A DNA stretch of 64,000 bases from assembly GCF_004023625.1 (NCBI RefSeq), contig NZ_RPDJ01000047.1, forward strand, positions 1-64,000, written 5' to 3'. Under the pieces are notes generated by a model. That model was not told where the DNA came from, did not search any database, and was given only the letters and a program-made list of their open reading frames with translations. Made by a program: the position numbers and the translations under genes. This document shows, in pieces, positions 17,859 to 27,516 of the stretch. The DNA comes from Streptomyces cavernae (lineage in GTDB: Bacteria; Actinomycetota; Actinomycetes; Streptomycetales; Streptomycetaceae). Each line of letters begins with the position of its first letter. Within the stretch, counting starts at the first letter, position 1.

Positions 17859-20575
17859 AGCTGGTCCACCTCGCGGAAGCATCAGATGTCGAGGGGGTGC
17901 TCCGGGAACTCGGCGCCCTGACGCCGGGCGACCGCGCGGCACAGGCCGAGGCCCTGGAAGCCCGGCGCGCGACGCTGCGGGCCGACTGGAGCCACCGCCC
18001 CGAGAGGGAGAAGGCCGCCCAGCTCGCCGCCGAACTCGGCTGCCGGACCGACCGCGTGGCCGCGGCCGACTGGATCCAGCGGGACGAGAACGGCGCAGCG
18101 TGGTCCCCCCTGTTCCTCGGCGGGTCCTGGATGCTCGACGTCCTGAACCTCCACCCCGTCGCGTGGCGGGCCGAGCTGGCCGCGCAGCTCGCCGAGCGGT
18201 TGACGACCGAGCGCTCCGCAAGGGCCGACCTCGTCGAGCACCTCGTCCACGACACGGGCTGCCCCGTACCGGACGCCGTCGGGTTCGTCCACGGCTGGCT
18301 GGAGAGCCGCATCGCCAACAGGGAGCATCCCGCGGGGCTGCGCGGCGGGCCACGGCCCGGCGCCACCATCCTGGAGCGGCTGCGCGCGGACGACCTGTCG
18401 CCGAAACTCCTCCCGCTGGTCCTGGAACGGCCGGAGATCCAGCTCGGCGTGCACTATTTCCATCACGGGACGGCGCGGAACGGCCTGTCGTACATGATGG
18501 AGAACACCAGGCTGGGCCCGTTCATCAGACTCTGTGCCGAGGGACTGGTCGACCATGCCGCGCTGGTCCGGCGCGTCTTCGCCGACCTGGATGCCGCCAT
18601 GACATGGGGGCTGGACGTCGCGATCGTTCTGAAGGAACTCGCCCCCACCCCGGCGGAACTCGCCTCGGTGGCCGGTGAACGCACCGCGCTCGCCGAACCC
18701 CTGCGCGCGCGGCTGCTCCAGGACGGCACACGCGCGGAGACCGCGCCGCCGCTCGCGTTCCTGCGCGCGCTCGCGCTCACCCCGGACGAGAACGCACCCT
18801 CCGCCAGGGACCATGTGGCGCTGCTCGACCTGTCGTCGCCGGTGGCCTCATACGCGCAGGAAGTCCTCAACGGGCTCGACGAGGCCGGGCTGCTGGAGCC
18901 CGACGTGTTCACCGAGGTGTGCGAACGGGTCCTGCTCCGCCCGGAGAAGAAGCTGGTCCGCGCCCAGCTCACCCGGCTCGACCGCGCGGCCCGCCGGGAC
19001 CCCTCGCGCGCCGCCCGGACCGTGCTCGACGCGGCGAGGGCCTTCGACCACCGGGACGTCGACATGCAGGAACGCGCCCTCGACGTGGTCGCCCGGCACC
19101 TCAGGGCCGCGGGCGACTCCGTACTGCCTGAGCTGCGCACGGCTGCCGCACGGATCAACCCCGGTCTGGCGGCACGGGCCGCCGAACTCCTCGGCACCGC
19201 ACCGGACCAACTCACCCGGCAGTACAGCGACATACTCCCCGTCGTGCCCGAGCCACGCCCGGTACAGGGCCCCATCGAGACGGCCGTCGAGGTCGCCGAG
19301 GAGCTCGCGGCGGTCGTCGCGGACGACAAGGACGTGGTCACGTTCGAGCGGGTCCTGGACGGGCTGGTCCGGCACGCCCACCTCGACCGGATCGCGCTGG
19401 CCCAGGCGTTGAAGCCGGTCATGCGCAAGGAGCCCCGCTCGGACGAGGACTGCACCCAGGCCGACGTCTACGACGTGGCCGCGGCGCTGCGGGGCGACGA
19501 GCCGAGGCAGCGCCACTTCACCGTCCGCCCCAAGTACAGCAGCAACTCCCCGGCCGGTGAACTGCTGGGCGCGCGCCTGGCCGAGGCGATCGACATCATC
19601 GAGGCCGACGCGCAGCCGTTCCTGCTGGCCGTGCCGACCGACACCACCGGTGCGCTGGACGCCGCCGTACTCGTGGAGCGGATCTCGGTGCTCGACGGAC
19701 TCGGCATCACACCCGCGCCGGTCGACCTGGCCCAGGCGCTGCTGCGCGTCGCCCCGACCGCCGACGAGAAGGTGCCGGCCGCGGCCGGGCAGCTCGCGTC
19801 CGACGCCGGGCAGCGGCTGGCGCGGTGGCTGCGCGAGGGCGGTCTGCCGCACTGGGACTGCGGGCCGGCCGACTGGCCCGACGCCCACTCTCACAAGGAC
19901 CCGACGGACTGGGTGAGCCACATACGCCCTGAGCCGGCCCCCGGCCCCCCGCTGCTCCCGGCCGCCGCGACCCTGATCGGGCCGCACCGGGGCGGTGCCC
20001 TCTTCAACCCGATGGCCCCCTTCTGGCTCGCCCAGTTGCCCCACCACCGCGAAGTCGTGCTGGCCCGCGACTACTTCAGGTACCGCGTCAGCGAGCGGGG
20101 CTGGGCCTACGCCCTGCCGTTCGCCGCGGAGTCCGGCGGCCCGGCGGGATTCGCGCTGCATCTGGCGCTGGCGTTCAGCCTCTCGTACGACCGGCAGGGC
20201 GAACGCGACGCGGCGGTGGACGCGCTTCTTGTGCTCGCCGCGCGGGGGCAGCTGAACACCGACCTGCTCGGACGGCAGTTGGCCGAGATGCTGCGCGGCA
20301 AGTCGATCGAGTCGAACCGGGTGACCGTCTCCCTGCGTATGGCGGCCGAGACCGGCGCGTACGCCACCGTGTGGTCCGTGCTCGAAGTCGCCCTGCCCCA
20401 CCTGCTGGGCGATCCGGTGGTACGGGGCACCGGAGCGCTGCTCGCCCTCGGTGTCGACTGCGCCTCCCGCTGCGCGGCGAAGGGCGAGATACCCGAAGTC
20501 ACCGCGGTCGCCGCGCGTACCGGCTCGAGCCAGGTGGTGAAGAACGCGAGACTGCTGCGCGACGTACTGCGCTGA
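17855..20575 (+). CDS. DUF6493 family protein, partner of SWIM protein
   Basis: 906 residues, soluble, helix-rich. It fits the large actinobacterial family (DUF6493) encoded directly after SWIM zinc-finger genes; the tail ARTGSSQVVKNARLLRDVLR is typical. ATG 17855 overlaps the SWIM stop (ATGA), so translation is coupled. No catalytic motif is visible; repeated helical pairs suggest a HEAT/ARM-like scaffold. In other genomes this pair is often followed by a MoxR ATPase and a VWA protein, which are absent here. Function unknown. Confidence 0.75.
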   Translation: MKLVHLAEASDVEGVLRELGALTPGDRAAQAEALEARRATLRADWSHRPEREKAAQLAAELGCRTDRVAAADWIQRDENGAAWSPLFLGGSWMLDVLNLHPVAWRAELAAQLAERLTTERSARADLVEHLVHDTGCPVPDAVGFVHGWLESRIANREHPAGLRGGPRPGATILERLRADDLSPKLLPLVLERPEIQLGVHYFHHGTARNGLSYMMENTRLGPFIRLCAEGLVDHAALVRRVFADLDAAMTWGLDVAIVLKELAPTPAELASVAGERTALAEPLRARLLQDGTRAETAPPLAFLRALALTPDENAPSARDHVALLDLSSPVASYAQEVLNGLDEAGLLEPDVFTEVCERVLLRPEKKLVRAQLTRLDRAARRDPSRAARTVLDAARAFDHRDVDMQERALDVVARHLRAAGDSVLPELRTAAARINPGLAARAAELLGTAPDQLTRQYSDILPVVPEPRPVQGPIETAVEVAEELAAVVADDKDVVTFERVLDGLVRHAHLDRIALAQALKPVMRKEPRSDEDCTQADVYDVAAALRGDEPRQRHFTVRPKYSSNSPAGELLGARLAEAIDIIEADAQPFLLAVPTDTTGALDAAVLVERISVLDGLGITPAPVDLAQALLRVAPTADEKVPAAAGQLASDAGQRLARWLREGGLPHWDCGPADWPDAHSHKDPTDWVSHIRPEPAPGPPLLPAAATLIGPHRGGALFNPMAPFWLAQLPHHREVVLARDYFRYRVSERGWAYALPFAAESGGPAGFALHLALAFSLSYDRQGERDAAVDALLVLAARGQLNTDLLGRQLAEMLRGKSIESNRVTVSLRMAAETGAYATVWSVLEVALPHLLGDPVVRGTGALLALGVDCASRCAAKGEIPEVTAVAARTGSSQVVKNARLLRDVLR

Positions 20576-20733
20576 GCGGCCCTGCTTTGCACCCGGCCGG
20601 GGCCGTCGAACGACATTCCCGGCACCCGGAGCGCGGCCACCGCGAAGGTGCGATTCCTTGGGAGTCCCCTGGCGTGTTCCGCTACAGCCGGACGGCCGTA
20701 TCAACGAGCGTGACGATGCCTTGGCCACCGACG

Positions 20734-22197
20734 TCAGCCTCTGCCGAAGTCCCTAGTCCTGACGAAGCGTCGGTCGCTGGTGGAGGGGCCCGTCTTCGTG
20801 CCGGTGAGAATCCAGTAACCGGCCTCCTTGCGCGGCTTGTTGAAGCCGAAGGTGCCGATGAGCAGTTCGTCGCGCCCGTCGATGTCCAGGTCGGCGAGGT
20901 GGAGGTCCCATCCGAACCGATCGCGGTCCCCCTCGTGCCGGGGCGAGCCGCCCAGGCCGATGGAGTACCTGTCGATCCTCATGACACGGTCCTCGCTGAG
21001 GCCGCGCGGTCCGCCGAGCAGTACCGTCACCTCGCCGACGCGCCGATCGCTTCCCACCGTCTGGGTGGCGACATCGTCGCGACCGTCTCCGTCGACGTCA
21101 CCGACGACCGCGTCGAAGAGCCGCACCTTGCCCAGGCTGGTGGCGGAGCGCCCGCGGCCGGGGCCGTTCGCGCTGCCGTACACGGCCACCGCCTCATCGA
21201 CCTGAGTACGCCCGAGGATGTCGTCGCGGCCGTCGCCGTCGAAATCCCCCGCGACGACGGGGACCATTCCGCTCTCGTGATCACTCGTGATGCCTGGCAC
21301 AGATCCCACCTCCTTCAGACCCTGCGGCATTGCGCGGTAGAAGGCGGCGTCGTCGACGTCCGGCATGTCGTCGTCCTCGAAGCGGGCGTCCTCTTCGTCG
21401 TACTTCGCCTTGGTCACCAGGTCGTCGCGGCCGTCTCCGTCGAAGTCCGCCGCCACCACGTGGGCCACGGGCACCCAGCCGTCATGCCCGACGTCGACAC
21501 TCGTGGTGGTCCGGGGCACACCTTTGTCGCGGGCGAGCGGGCCGTGCAGGATCACGGCCTGCTGCGGTTCCAGGTCCTGGTCCGAGCTCGGTTCACCCAG
21601 GGTGAGCAGGTCGAGCGCACCGTCGCCGTCGAAGTCCGCGACGGCGACGGCGTCCTGTACATCGGAGGGCAGCCCGGTGGTGCCCGTGGCTCCGCGCGGG
21701 CCGCCCCAGATGATGCGCTGGTCGGGGGTGTACTTGCCGCTCGGGTGGCTCAGTCGGTTGCGTACGACGATGTCGGCGTGGCCGTCGTCGTCCAGATCAC
21801 CCGTGAACTGTTCCGACACGTCACGGAAGATCGGTGAGGAGTCGACCCGGGGATCGGGCGGGGCGAAGCGCTCCGAGAGGCCGAAGGCGCCGGCGGGGTC
21901 GAGGCCGGAACGCGAAGCGAAGGCGATGAAACGGTTGTTGAACCACTTACCGCCGGTTTTGGGGTACTTGTACCAACCGTTGACGACGGCGTCGGCGTGC
22001 CCGTCGCCGTTCACGTCACGGCGGTTGACCTCGCCCGTGTCGCGTTCGGCCGGTGTCGGTGGCGACCCGGACGTCGAGGGCATGGTTGACGCGGAGGTGT
22101 CCGCCGTCCGCTCCTCGCCGTCGCCCGTGCAGCCCCCGGCGAGGAGAGCCATCGCGCAGACGCAGGCCATCGCCGCTGGAACTCCGTGCCAGTTCAT
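20734..22197 (-). CDS. FG-GAP/VCBS-repeat lipoprotein
   Basis: 487 residues. The start at ATG 22197 (MNWHGVPAAMACVCAMALLAGGC) gives a lipoprotein signal with lipobox LAGGC. After a Thr/Ser-rich tether come about seven FG-GAP repeats with calcium-binding loops (DVNGDGHAD, DLDDDGHAD, DFDGDGALD, DFDGDGRDD twice, DVDGDGRDD, DLDIDGRDE). It forms an integrin-alpha-like beta-propeller on the cell surface. Streptomyces carry many such proteins; a binding or adhesion role is likely, without a known partner. It converges with DUF6493 and diverges from ndh. Confidence 0.85.
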   Translation of the reverse strand: MNWHGVPAAMACVCAMALLAGGCTGDGEERTADTSASTMPSTSGSPPTPAERDTGEVNRRDVNGDGHADAVVNGWYKYPKTGGKWFNNRFIAFASRSGLDPAGAFGLSERFAPPDPRVDSSPIFRDVSEQFTGDLDDDGHADIVVRNRLSHPSGKYTPDQRIIWGGPRGATGTTGLPSDVQDAVAVADFDGDGALDLLTLGEPSSDQDLEPQQAVILHGPLARDKGVPRTTTSVDVGHDGWVPVAHVVAADFDGDGRDDLVTKAKYDEEDARFEDDDMPDVDDAAFYRAMPQGLKEVGSVPGITSDHESGMVPVVAGDFDGDGRDDILGRTQVDEAVAVYGSANGPGRGRSATSLGKVRLFDAVVGDVDGDGRDDVATQTVGSDRRVGEVTVLLGGPRGLSEDRVMRIDRYSIGLGGSPRHEGDRDRFGWDLHLADLDIDGRDELLIGTFGFNKPRKEAGYWILTGTKTGPSTSDRRFVRTRDFGRG

Positions 22198-22302
22198 GAC
22201 GCCAGTCTGCGCGAGTCTCACCACGGCTCGATAACGCTGCCGCCCTCAATCGGGCAACAGTCCTTGCCGCCGTCGTCACGGCCGTCAGGCACTTGTCGGT
22301 GC

Positions 22303-22329
22303 TGTCACACCAACGCGCTCTCGCCTGTC
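22303..22329 (+). promoter_or_regulatory. ECF41-type promoter for ndh
   Basis: TGTCACA, exactly 16 bp, TGTC, followed by TATATGGCTG. The start codon lies 33 bp downstream. One of 16 identically spaced sites in the window. Confidence 0.8.
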
Positions 22330-22362
22330 TATATGGCTGACGGACGAGGAGCAGAGGGAACC

Positions 22363-23718
22363 ATGCGTGAGATCCTGATCGTCGGTGGTGGCTATGCGGG
22401 CTTCTACACCGCGTGGGGCCTGGAGAAGTCATTGCGGGCCGGCGAGGCGCGGGTGACGGTTGTCGACCCACGCCCGTACATGACTTACCAGCCTTTCCTG
22501 CCGGAGGTGACGGCAGGTTCGGTCGAGGCACGCCACGCCGCTGTGTCGTTGCGACGTCATCTGCGCAAGACCCGGCTGATCGCGGGGAGCGTGACGGAGA
22601 TCCGTCACAAGGACCGCACGGTCGCCGTCCAACCTGTGGACGGAAACGCCTACGAACTCCACTACGACATCCTCGTCGTCACTGCCGGTGCTGTGACGCG
22701 TACCTTCCCCATACCCGGTCTGGCGCAGCAGGCCATCGGCCTGAAGCACGTGGAGGAGGCAGTGGCCATCCGTGACCGGCTTCTGACCGCGTTCGACCAG
22801 GCGGCGTCGCTGCGGCCTGGCGCCGAGCGGCGGAAACTGCTCACCTTCACGTTCGTGGGCGGCGGTTTCACCGGTGTCGAGGGCTTCGGCGAACTGCTGT
22901 CGCTGGCGACCGCGATGCTCAAGTCCTATCCGGAGTTGAGCCTGGAGGACCTGTCGTTCCATCTCGTCGAGGCCCGGGACCGCATTCTGCCCGAGGTGAG
23001 CGACCGGCCGGGTGCGTGGGTGGTGCGTTCCTTCGAACGCCGTGGCGCGCGCGTGCATCTCAATACACAACTCCTCTCCGCTGTGAACGGGCACGTCGTG
23101 CTCTCCAGCGGAGAGGAATTCGATTCGGAACTGATCGTCTGGACCGCCGGCAACGCCTCCAACCCGGTCGTGCACAACCACACGGACCTGCCGGTCGACG
23201 AGCGGGGACTGCTCGTGGTCCGCCCCGATCTTCGCGTGGGCACCGACAGCGATCTCGTGCCGGATGCGTGGGCGGCCGGAGACGACGCGGCCGTTCCCGA
23301 CCTTGCCTCGCCTGTGCCGGGGGCGCGCACGGTCCCGAACGCCCAGCATGCCGTGCGTCAGGGCAAGCGCCTCGCGAAGAACATCGCGGCCGGACTGCGC
23401 GGGGGCAGGATCCGCAACTATCGCCACAGCAGCCTGGGAGTGGTGGCGACACTGGGGCTGGGGCGCGGCATCTTCCAGTACAGGGGCATCGTCATCAAGG
23501 GAGTCCTCGCCTGGCTGATGCACCGGGGCTATCACGTCCTGGCCGTGCCCACCTGGGAGCGCAAGGTCCGCGTTCTTACCGTGTGGCTCACCGCCGCCCT
23601 GTTCGGCCGGGATCTTGTCTCCCTCGCGGCCGTTCAGCACCCACGGGACGCGTTCGTCACGAACGGCGGTCCGCAGCGCTCCGGCGAGAGCCGGGCGAGC
23701 GACCACACGGCCGCTTGA
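22363..23718 (+). CDS. ndh: Type II NADH dehydrogenase (FAD-dependent)
   Basis: 451 residues. NDH-2 oxidises NADH and reduces menaquinone without pumping protons. It has an N-terminal FAD site GGGYAG (residues 8-13), a second nucleotide site FVGGGFTGVEGFGEL, the FAD-binding DAWAAGDDAAVPD segment, and a C-terminal amphipathic part (GRGIFQYRGIVIKGVLAWLM ... RKVRVLTVWLTAALFGRD) that attaches to the membrane. ATG 22363 is preceded by GAGGGAA. The ECF41-type promoter 33 bp upstream puts it in the same regulon as the cytochrome b and flavoprotein genes further right, suggesting inducible alternative electron entry. Confidence 0.9.
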   Translation: MREILIVGGGYAGFYTAWGLEKSLRAGEARVTVVDPRPYMTYQPFLPEVTAGSVEARHAAVSLRRHLRKTRLIAGSVTEIRHKDRTVAVQPVDGNAYELHYDILVVTAGAVTRTFPIPGLAQQAIGLKHVEEAVAIRDRLLTAFDQAASLRPGAERRKLLTFTFVGGGFTGVEGFGELLSLATAMLKSYPELSLEDLSFHLVEARDRILPEVSDRPGAWVVRSFERRGARVHLNTQLLSAVNGHVVLSSGEEFDSELIVWTAGNASNPVVHNHTDLPVDERGLLVVRPDLRVGTDSDLVPDAWAAGDDAAVPDLASPVPGARTVPNAQHAVRQGKRLAKNIAAGLRGGRIRNYRHSSLGVVATLGLGRGIFQYRGIVIKGVLAWLMHRGYHVLAVPTWERKVRVLTVWLTAALFGRDLVSLAAVQHPRDAFVTNGGPQRSGESRASDHTAA

Positions 23719-23813
23719 GCATGCCGGAACAGGGCCGGCGGCTGACGGCCGGCACTCACACTTCGTCTGCCTCACCGGCCCTTGACCCCGAACCGCTGGA
23801 GCACACAGTGGGC

Positions 23814-23853
23814 CGTGAATTGCCGTGAATTGCCGTGAATTGCCGTGAAATGC
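23814..23853 (+). repeat. Four tandem decamers
   Basis: CGTGAATTGC three times, then CGTGAAATGC, lies between the convergent ndh and P-type ATPase genes. It is AT-richer than its surroundings. Its function is unknown. Confidence 0.6.
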
Positions 23854-23883
23854 GGTGGAGGGAGTGAGTACCCGGGCGTACGG

Positions 23884-26637
23884 TCAGACCCGCAATCCCG
23901 CCCTGGCCATCGCCGACCGTACGGAGCGTACGACGAATTCGGCGAGGAGCACGGTGGACGCGATGCTCAGGCACAGGCCCCATTGGGTCAGGGTCAGCGG
24001 CACGGTGCCGAAGACCGTGTGTGCCCAGGGCAGGTGGACGACGGCGACCTGTACGGCGAGGACACCGGCCAGGCACAGCCACAGCGCGCGATTGCGGAAC
24101 TGATGTCGGCCCAGCAGCGGGCCGTCGTCCGCGCGGGCGCCCAGGGCGTTGAACAGCTGGAACAGCACGAACGTGGTGAACGCCATGGTCAGCGCGGTGT
24201 CCGGGGCGACGTACGAGCGGGCGACGGCGAGCAGCGTCACGGTACCCATGGCCATGACCGCACCGGCCCGGCCGATGGCGAAGAGCCGGCGGGCGTCCAG
24301 GATCCGCTCACCCGGGTCGCGCGGCGGGTGGCGCATCACATCGTCACGGGCGGGGTCGACGGCCAGGGCCATCGCGGGTGGTCCGTCCATGATGATGTTG
24401 ACCCACAGCAGTTGGGCCGCCGTGAGCGGGGACGGCAGACCGGCGAGGGAGGCACTGAGCAGGGTCAGGATCGCGCCGATGTTGGTTGCCAGCTGGAAGC
24501 GGACGAACTTGACGATGTTGGCGTAGATGGCCCGTCCTTCGCGGACGGCCCGCACGATCGTGGAGAAGTCGTCGTCGGTCAGGACCACGTCGGCGGCTTC
24601 CTTGGCCACGTCCGTGCCGGTGATGCCCATGGCCACGCCGATGTGGGCGGCCCGGAGCGCCGCGGCGTCGTTGACGCCGTCACCGGTCATGGCGACGATG
24701 TGTCCCCGATTCGTCAGCGTCCGGACGATCACGACCTTGTGCTCCGGGGCGACCCGGGCGAACACGGCGATGTCGTCGATGCGCTCGGCGAGTTGTTCCT
24801 CCGTCATCCGGTCCAGTTCAGTGCCCGTCACGACGTCGCCGTCGATGTCCAGCTCGCGGGCGGTGGCCGCCGCCGTGTCGGCATGATCACCGGTGATCAT
24901 CTTGACGGCCACTCCTGCCGTGCGGCACTGCGCTATTGCGTCCCGTGCCTGCGGGCGGGGCGGATCGGCGATCCCGGCGACCGACATCAAGGTCAGGCCG
25001 GGTAGCGCGGCCGGAGTGAAGGCGCTCGGCGTGTCGACCATCACGGCGGTGGCCGCGCCCAGTACTCGTAGTCCGGCGCTGCCGAGCCGGCCCGTCACGG
25101 CGAGCATCTCCTCCTTGCGCCCTTCGTCGAGGGGGCGAGCACCGTCCTCGGTGAGGACGTCGGTGCACATGCCCAGCAGGACGTCGACCGCGCCCTTGAC
25201 GTGGACGCGGGTGCGGCCGTCGGGTTGGGTGTGGAAGGTGGCCATGTACTTGGTGGCCCCGTCGAAGGGCAGCTCGCCCGTGCGGGGCAACTCCGTACGC
25301 AGCCGGTCGGCGTCCACACCGGCCTTGGCGGCCAGGACGACCAGTGCGGCTTCTGTCGGGTCACCGATGAAGTAGCCGTCGTTCAGGCGTGCGTCGTTGC
25401 ACAGGGCGAAGGGAAGCACCGCGTCACGGAGATCGTCGGCGGGAGACGTGTCATCCGCGCCGGGGACGCGGAGGACGCCTGCCGTTCCGTACCCCTCCCC
25501 GGTCACGTCGTAGAGCCTGCCCGCGGTCCACAAGCTCCGCACGGTCATCTCGTTGAGGGTGAGCGTGCCGGTCTTGTCGCTGCACACGACCGTGGCCGCA
25601 CCGAGGGACTCCACCGAGGCCAGTCGTTTGACGATGGCACCGCGACGGGCCATGCGGTGCACGCCGAGTGCCAGCGTCAGGGCCAGCACGGCGGGCAGCC
25701 CTTCGGGGATCGCTGCGACGGCCAGGGCTACGGCCTGCAGCGCGACGTCCGAAGGCGACTCGCCGCGGACCCATGCGCTCAGGGCATAGGCGACGACCGC
25801 GACTCCGCTCAGCAGTGCCAGCCGCCGGCCGAGGCTGTCCAGCTGAACCTGGAGCGGGCCCGGCGGCTCCGTCCCGGTACGCAGCGCCTCGGCGATGGCG
25901 CCGAGTTCGGTGCGCATTCCGGTGGCCGTGACGATCATTTCGGCACGGCCCCGGGTCAGTGCGGTGTTCATGAACAGCATGCTGGTGCGCTCGGCGAGCG
26001 CCACCGGGGCGGTCGATGTGTGATCCACGGCGGTCACGCTCTTGGCAACCGGCTGGGACTCACCGGTCAGGGCGGCCTCGGCCACCTCGACCGCCTCTGC
26101 GACGATCAGCCGGCCGTCAGCCGGTACGCGGTCGCCGGCCTCCAGCAGGACCACATCTCCGGGCACGAGGAACTGTGCCTCCACCACCTGCTCCGTGCCG
26201 TCGCGGCGAACCCTCGCCGTGGGCACCAGCATCCGGCGCAGCGCCTCAAGACTGCGCTCGGCACGCCGCTCCTGCCAGTATCCGAGCACGGCGTTGATCT
26301 GCAGAACGACGGTGATCACGACTGCGTCCCTGATGTCCCCGATGGCTCCGGCCACCACCGCGGCGATCAGCAGGATGACGATGAGCCAGTTGCGGAACTG
26401 GTCCAGGAACTTCAGCCACTCCGGGCGTCGGGCCGGTTCGGACAATCGATTGGCGCCGTGGACCGCCGCGCGCTCGGAGACCTGCCGCGTGCTCAGCCCC
26501 ATCCCCGGGTCGACGCCGAGCCGGTCGGCCACCTGGGCGGGAGCCTGCCGATAGGCGTCCGGCTCAGCGGCGGGGACCTGCGGCGCGGTGTCCGTGCGCG
26601 CGACCTGGCTCCCGGGTTGCCCGTCCAGCGTCGTCAT
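23884..26637 (-). CDS. P-type cation-transporting ATPase (P2 type)
   Basis: 917 residues, full length. An N-terminal cation-ATPase domain (TRQVSERAAVHGANRL) is followed by transmembrane pairs, TGES (about residue 189), PEGLP in M4 (about 315), DKTGTLTLNEM with the phosphorylated Asp (about 355), the nucleotide domain, TGDGVND (about 650) and a six-helix C-terminal domain with NIIMDGPPAMALA. PEGLP and the overall length fit Ca2+/Mn2+-type (SERCA/PMR1-like) pumps, but the ion cannot be fixed by eye. Start ATG 26637. The ECF41-type promoter at 26736-26762 lies about 100 bp upstream and is divergent to a second one. Confidence 0.9.
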   Translation of the reverse strand: MTTLDGQPGSQVARTDTAPQVPAAEPDAYRQAPAQVADRLGVDPGMGLSTRQVSERAAVHGANRLSEPARRPEWLKFLDQFRNWLIVILLIAAVVAGAIGDIRDAVVITVVLQINAVLGYWQERRAERSLEALRRMLVPTARVRRDGTEQVVEAQFLVPGDVVLLEAGDRVPADGRLIVAEAVEVAEAALTGESQPVAKSVTAVDHTSTAPVALAERTSMLFMNTALTRGRAEMIVTATGMRTELGAIAEALRTGTEPPGPLQVQLDSLGRRLALLSGVAVVAYALSAWVRGESPSDVALQAVALAVAAIPEGLPAVLALTLALGVHRMARRGAIVKRLASVESLGAATVVCSDKTGTLTLNEMTVRSLWTAGRLYDVTGEGYGTAGVLRVPGADDTSPADDLRDAVLPFALCNDARLNDGYFIGDPTEAALVVLAAKAGVDADRLRTELPRTGELPFDGATKYMATFHTQPDGRTRVHVKGAVDVLLGMCTDVLTEDGARPLDEGRKEEMLAVTGRLGSAGLRVLGAATAVMVDTPSAFTPAALPGLTLMSVAGIADPPRPQARDAIAQCRTAGVAVKMITGDHADTAAATARELDIDGDVVTGTELDRMTEEQLAERIDDIAVFARVAPEHKVVIVRTLTNRGHIVAMTGDGVNDAAALRAAHIGVAMGITGTDVAKEAADVVLTDDDFSTIVRAVREGRAIYANIVKFVRFQLATNIGAILTLLSASLAGLPSPLTAAQLLWVNIIMDGPPAMALAVDPARDDVMRHPPRDPGERILDARRLFAIGRAGAVMAMGTVTLLAVARSYVAPDTALTMAFTTFVLFQLFNALGARADDGPLLGRHQFRNRALWLCLAGVLAVQVAVVHLPWAHTVFGTVPLTLTQWGLCLSIASTVLLAEFVVRSVRSAMARAGLRV

Positions 26638-26735
26638 TGATTGATTCCTTTCCGGAGCGGAGCATCACGACGGGGCAGTACGGGTGATGCGGAACGGCCT
26701 GGATGACCGAGCCCAGCAGCAGACCCCACCCGTAT

Positions 26736-26762
26736 GACCGGGCACGAGGAACGGATGTGACA
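26736..26762 (-). promoter_or_regulatory. ECF41-type promoter for the P-type ATPase
   Basis: On the minus strand TGTCACA, 16 bp, GGTC, then ATACGGGTG. The downstream block nearly matches that of the cytochrome b promoter (GGTCATATGGGTG). Confidence 0.8.
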
Positions 26763-26821
26763 CGCCAGGCCGCGGGGTGGATTGCGCTGTGACGTCGACA
26801 GCCTTGACCCTCAACTGTGTG

Positions 26822-26848
26822 TGTCACAGACGGGCGAGCTCTCCGGTC
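26822..26848 (+). promoter_or_regulatory. ECF41-type promoter divergent to the ATPase
   Basis: TGTCACA, 16 bp, GGTC, then CATGAGATGAG. Points toward the small membrane protein at 27097, with a leader of about 240 bases in which I see no convincing gene. Confidence 0.7.
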
Positions 26849-27096
26849 CATGAGATGAGAAGGCCGCACCGTGACGGTGCCGTGGTTGATGTCCTCGCGG
26901 CTTCCCGGCGCTGGTGCGTGAACCGCAGATACGCACTACGGCGACTGGCCGGCTGCCGACGCCCTTCCACCGAGCCGGCCGGCGGTGCGCCCACACAGCT
27001 CAGTGCGCCGGGATCCGCGATGCATCCCGGCATTCGACCCGCCCGGGTCCGGTATCGCCGCAACCGGGCTTCTTGCCTTCCCCGCTGGAGCACACC

Positions 27097-27438
27097 ATGG
27101 ACGCGAGTGAAGAGGCCAAGCGCGGCCTGACCGAGATCGAGAACTTCCTCTACCAGGAGGCCCATCTGAAATCAGCACACCGGCGCGTGGCCGATTTCAC
27201 CGCACGGGCACCGTGGCTGACCCGGGAGCAGAAGATGGATATCGAGAGGTGGTATCTGGAGGAGCAGACCTACGTTGCCCGCATGGTGACGGAGCACATC
27301 GCCGACAGCATCAGCGTGGCGGAAGAGCAGCACCGTGTCCGCGTCCGGCGATGGCTGAGAGGCACACTGACCGCGATGACCGTGATCACCGTGACGATGA
27401 TCGGTCTGTGCGTCGTGATCCTGCAGTCGATGCGCTGA
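27097..27438 (+). CDS. Small membrane-anchored hypothetical protein
   Basis: 113 residues. Charged helical N-terminus (about 1-85; EIENFLYQEAHLKSAHRRVA ... MDIERWYLEEQTYVARMV) and one C-terminal transmembrane segment (LTAMTVITVTMIGLCVVIL), a tail-anchored layout with the soluble part probably in the cytoplasm. ATG 27097 has GGAG upstream. I do not recognise the family. It shares the divergent, motif-bearing upstream region with the P-type ATPase, so it may be an accessory or regulatory subunit or simply a regulon member. Confidence 0.7.
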   Translation: MDASEEAKRGLTEIENFLYQEAHLKSAHRRVADFTARAPWLTREQKMDIERWYLEEQTYVARMVTEHIADSISVAEEQHRVRVRRWLRGTLTAMTVITVTMIGLCVVILQSMR

Positions 27439-27516
27439 ACCACCGGCGCTCATCAGCCCGCGTCCGGTCGCCGACTTGCGGACAGGCGAGCAGTCATGTC
27501 ATGCGATGCTCACGTC

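Noticed and set aside
26850..27130. Small ORF in the leader before the 113-residue protein
   Set aside because: Arg/Pro-rich product without family; the ATG at 26850 has no ribosome binding site. Kept only as a possible leader.
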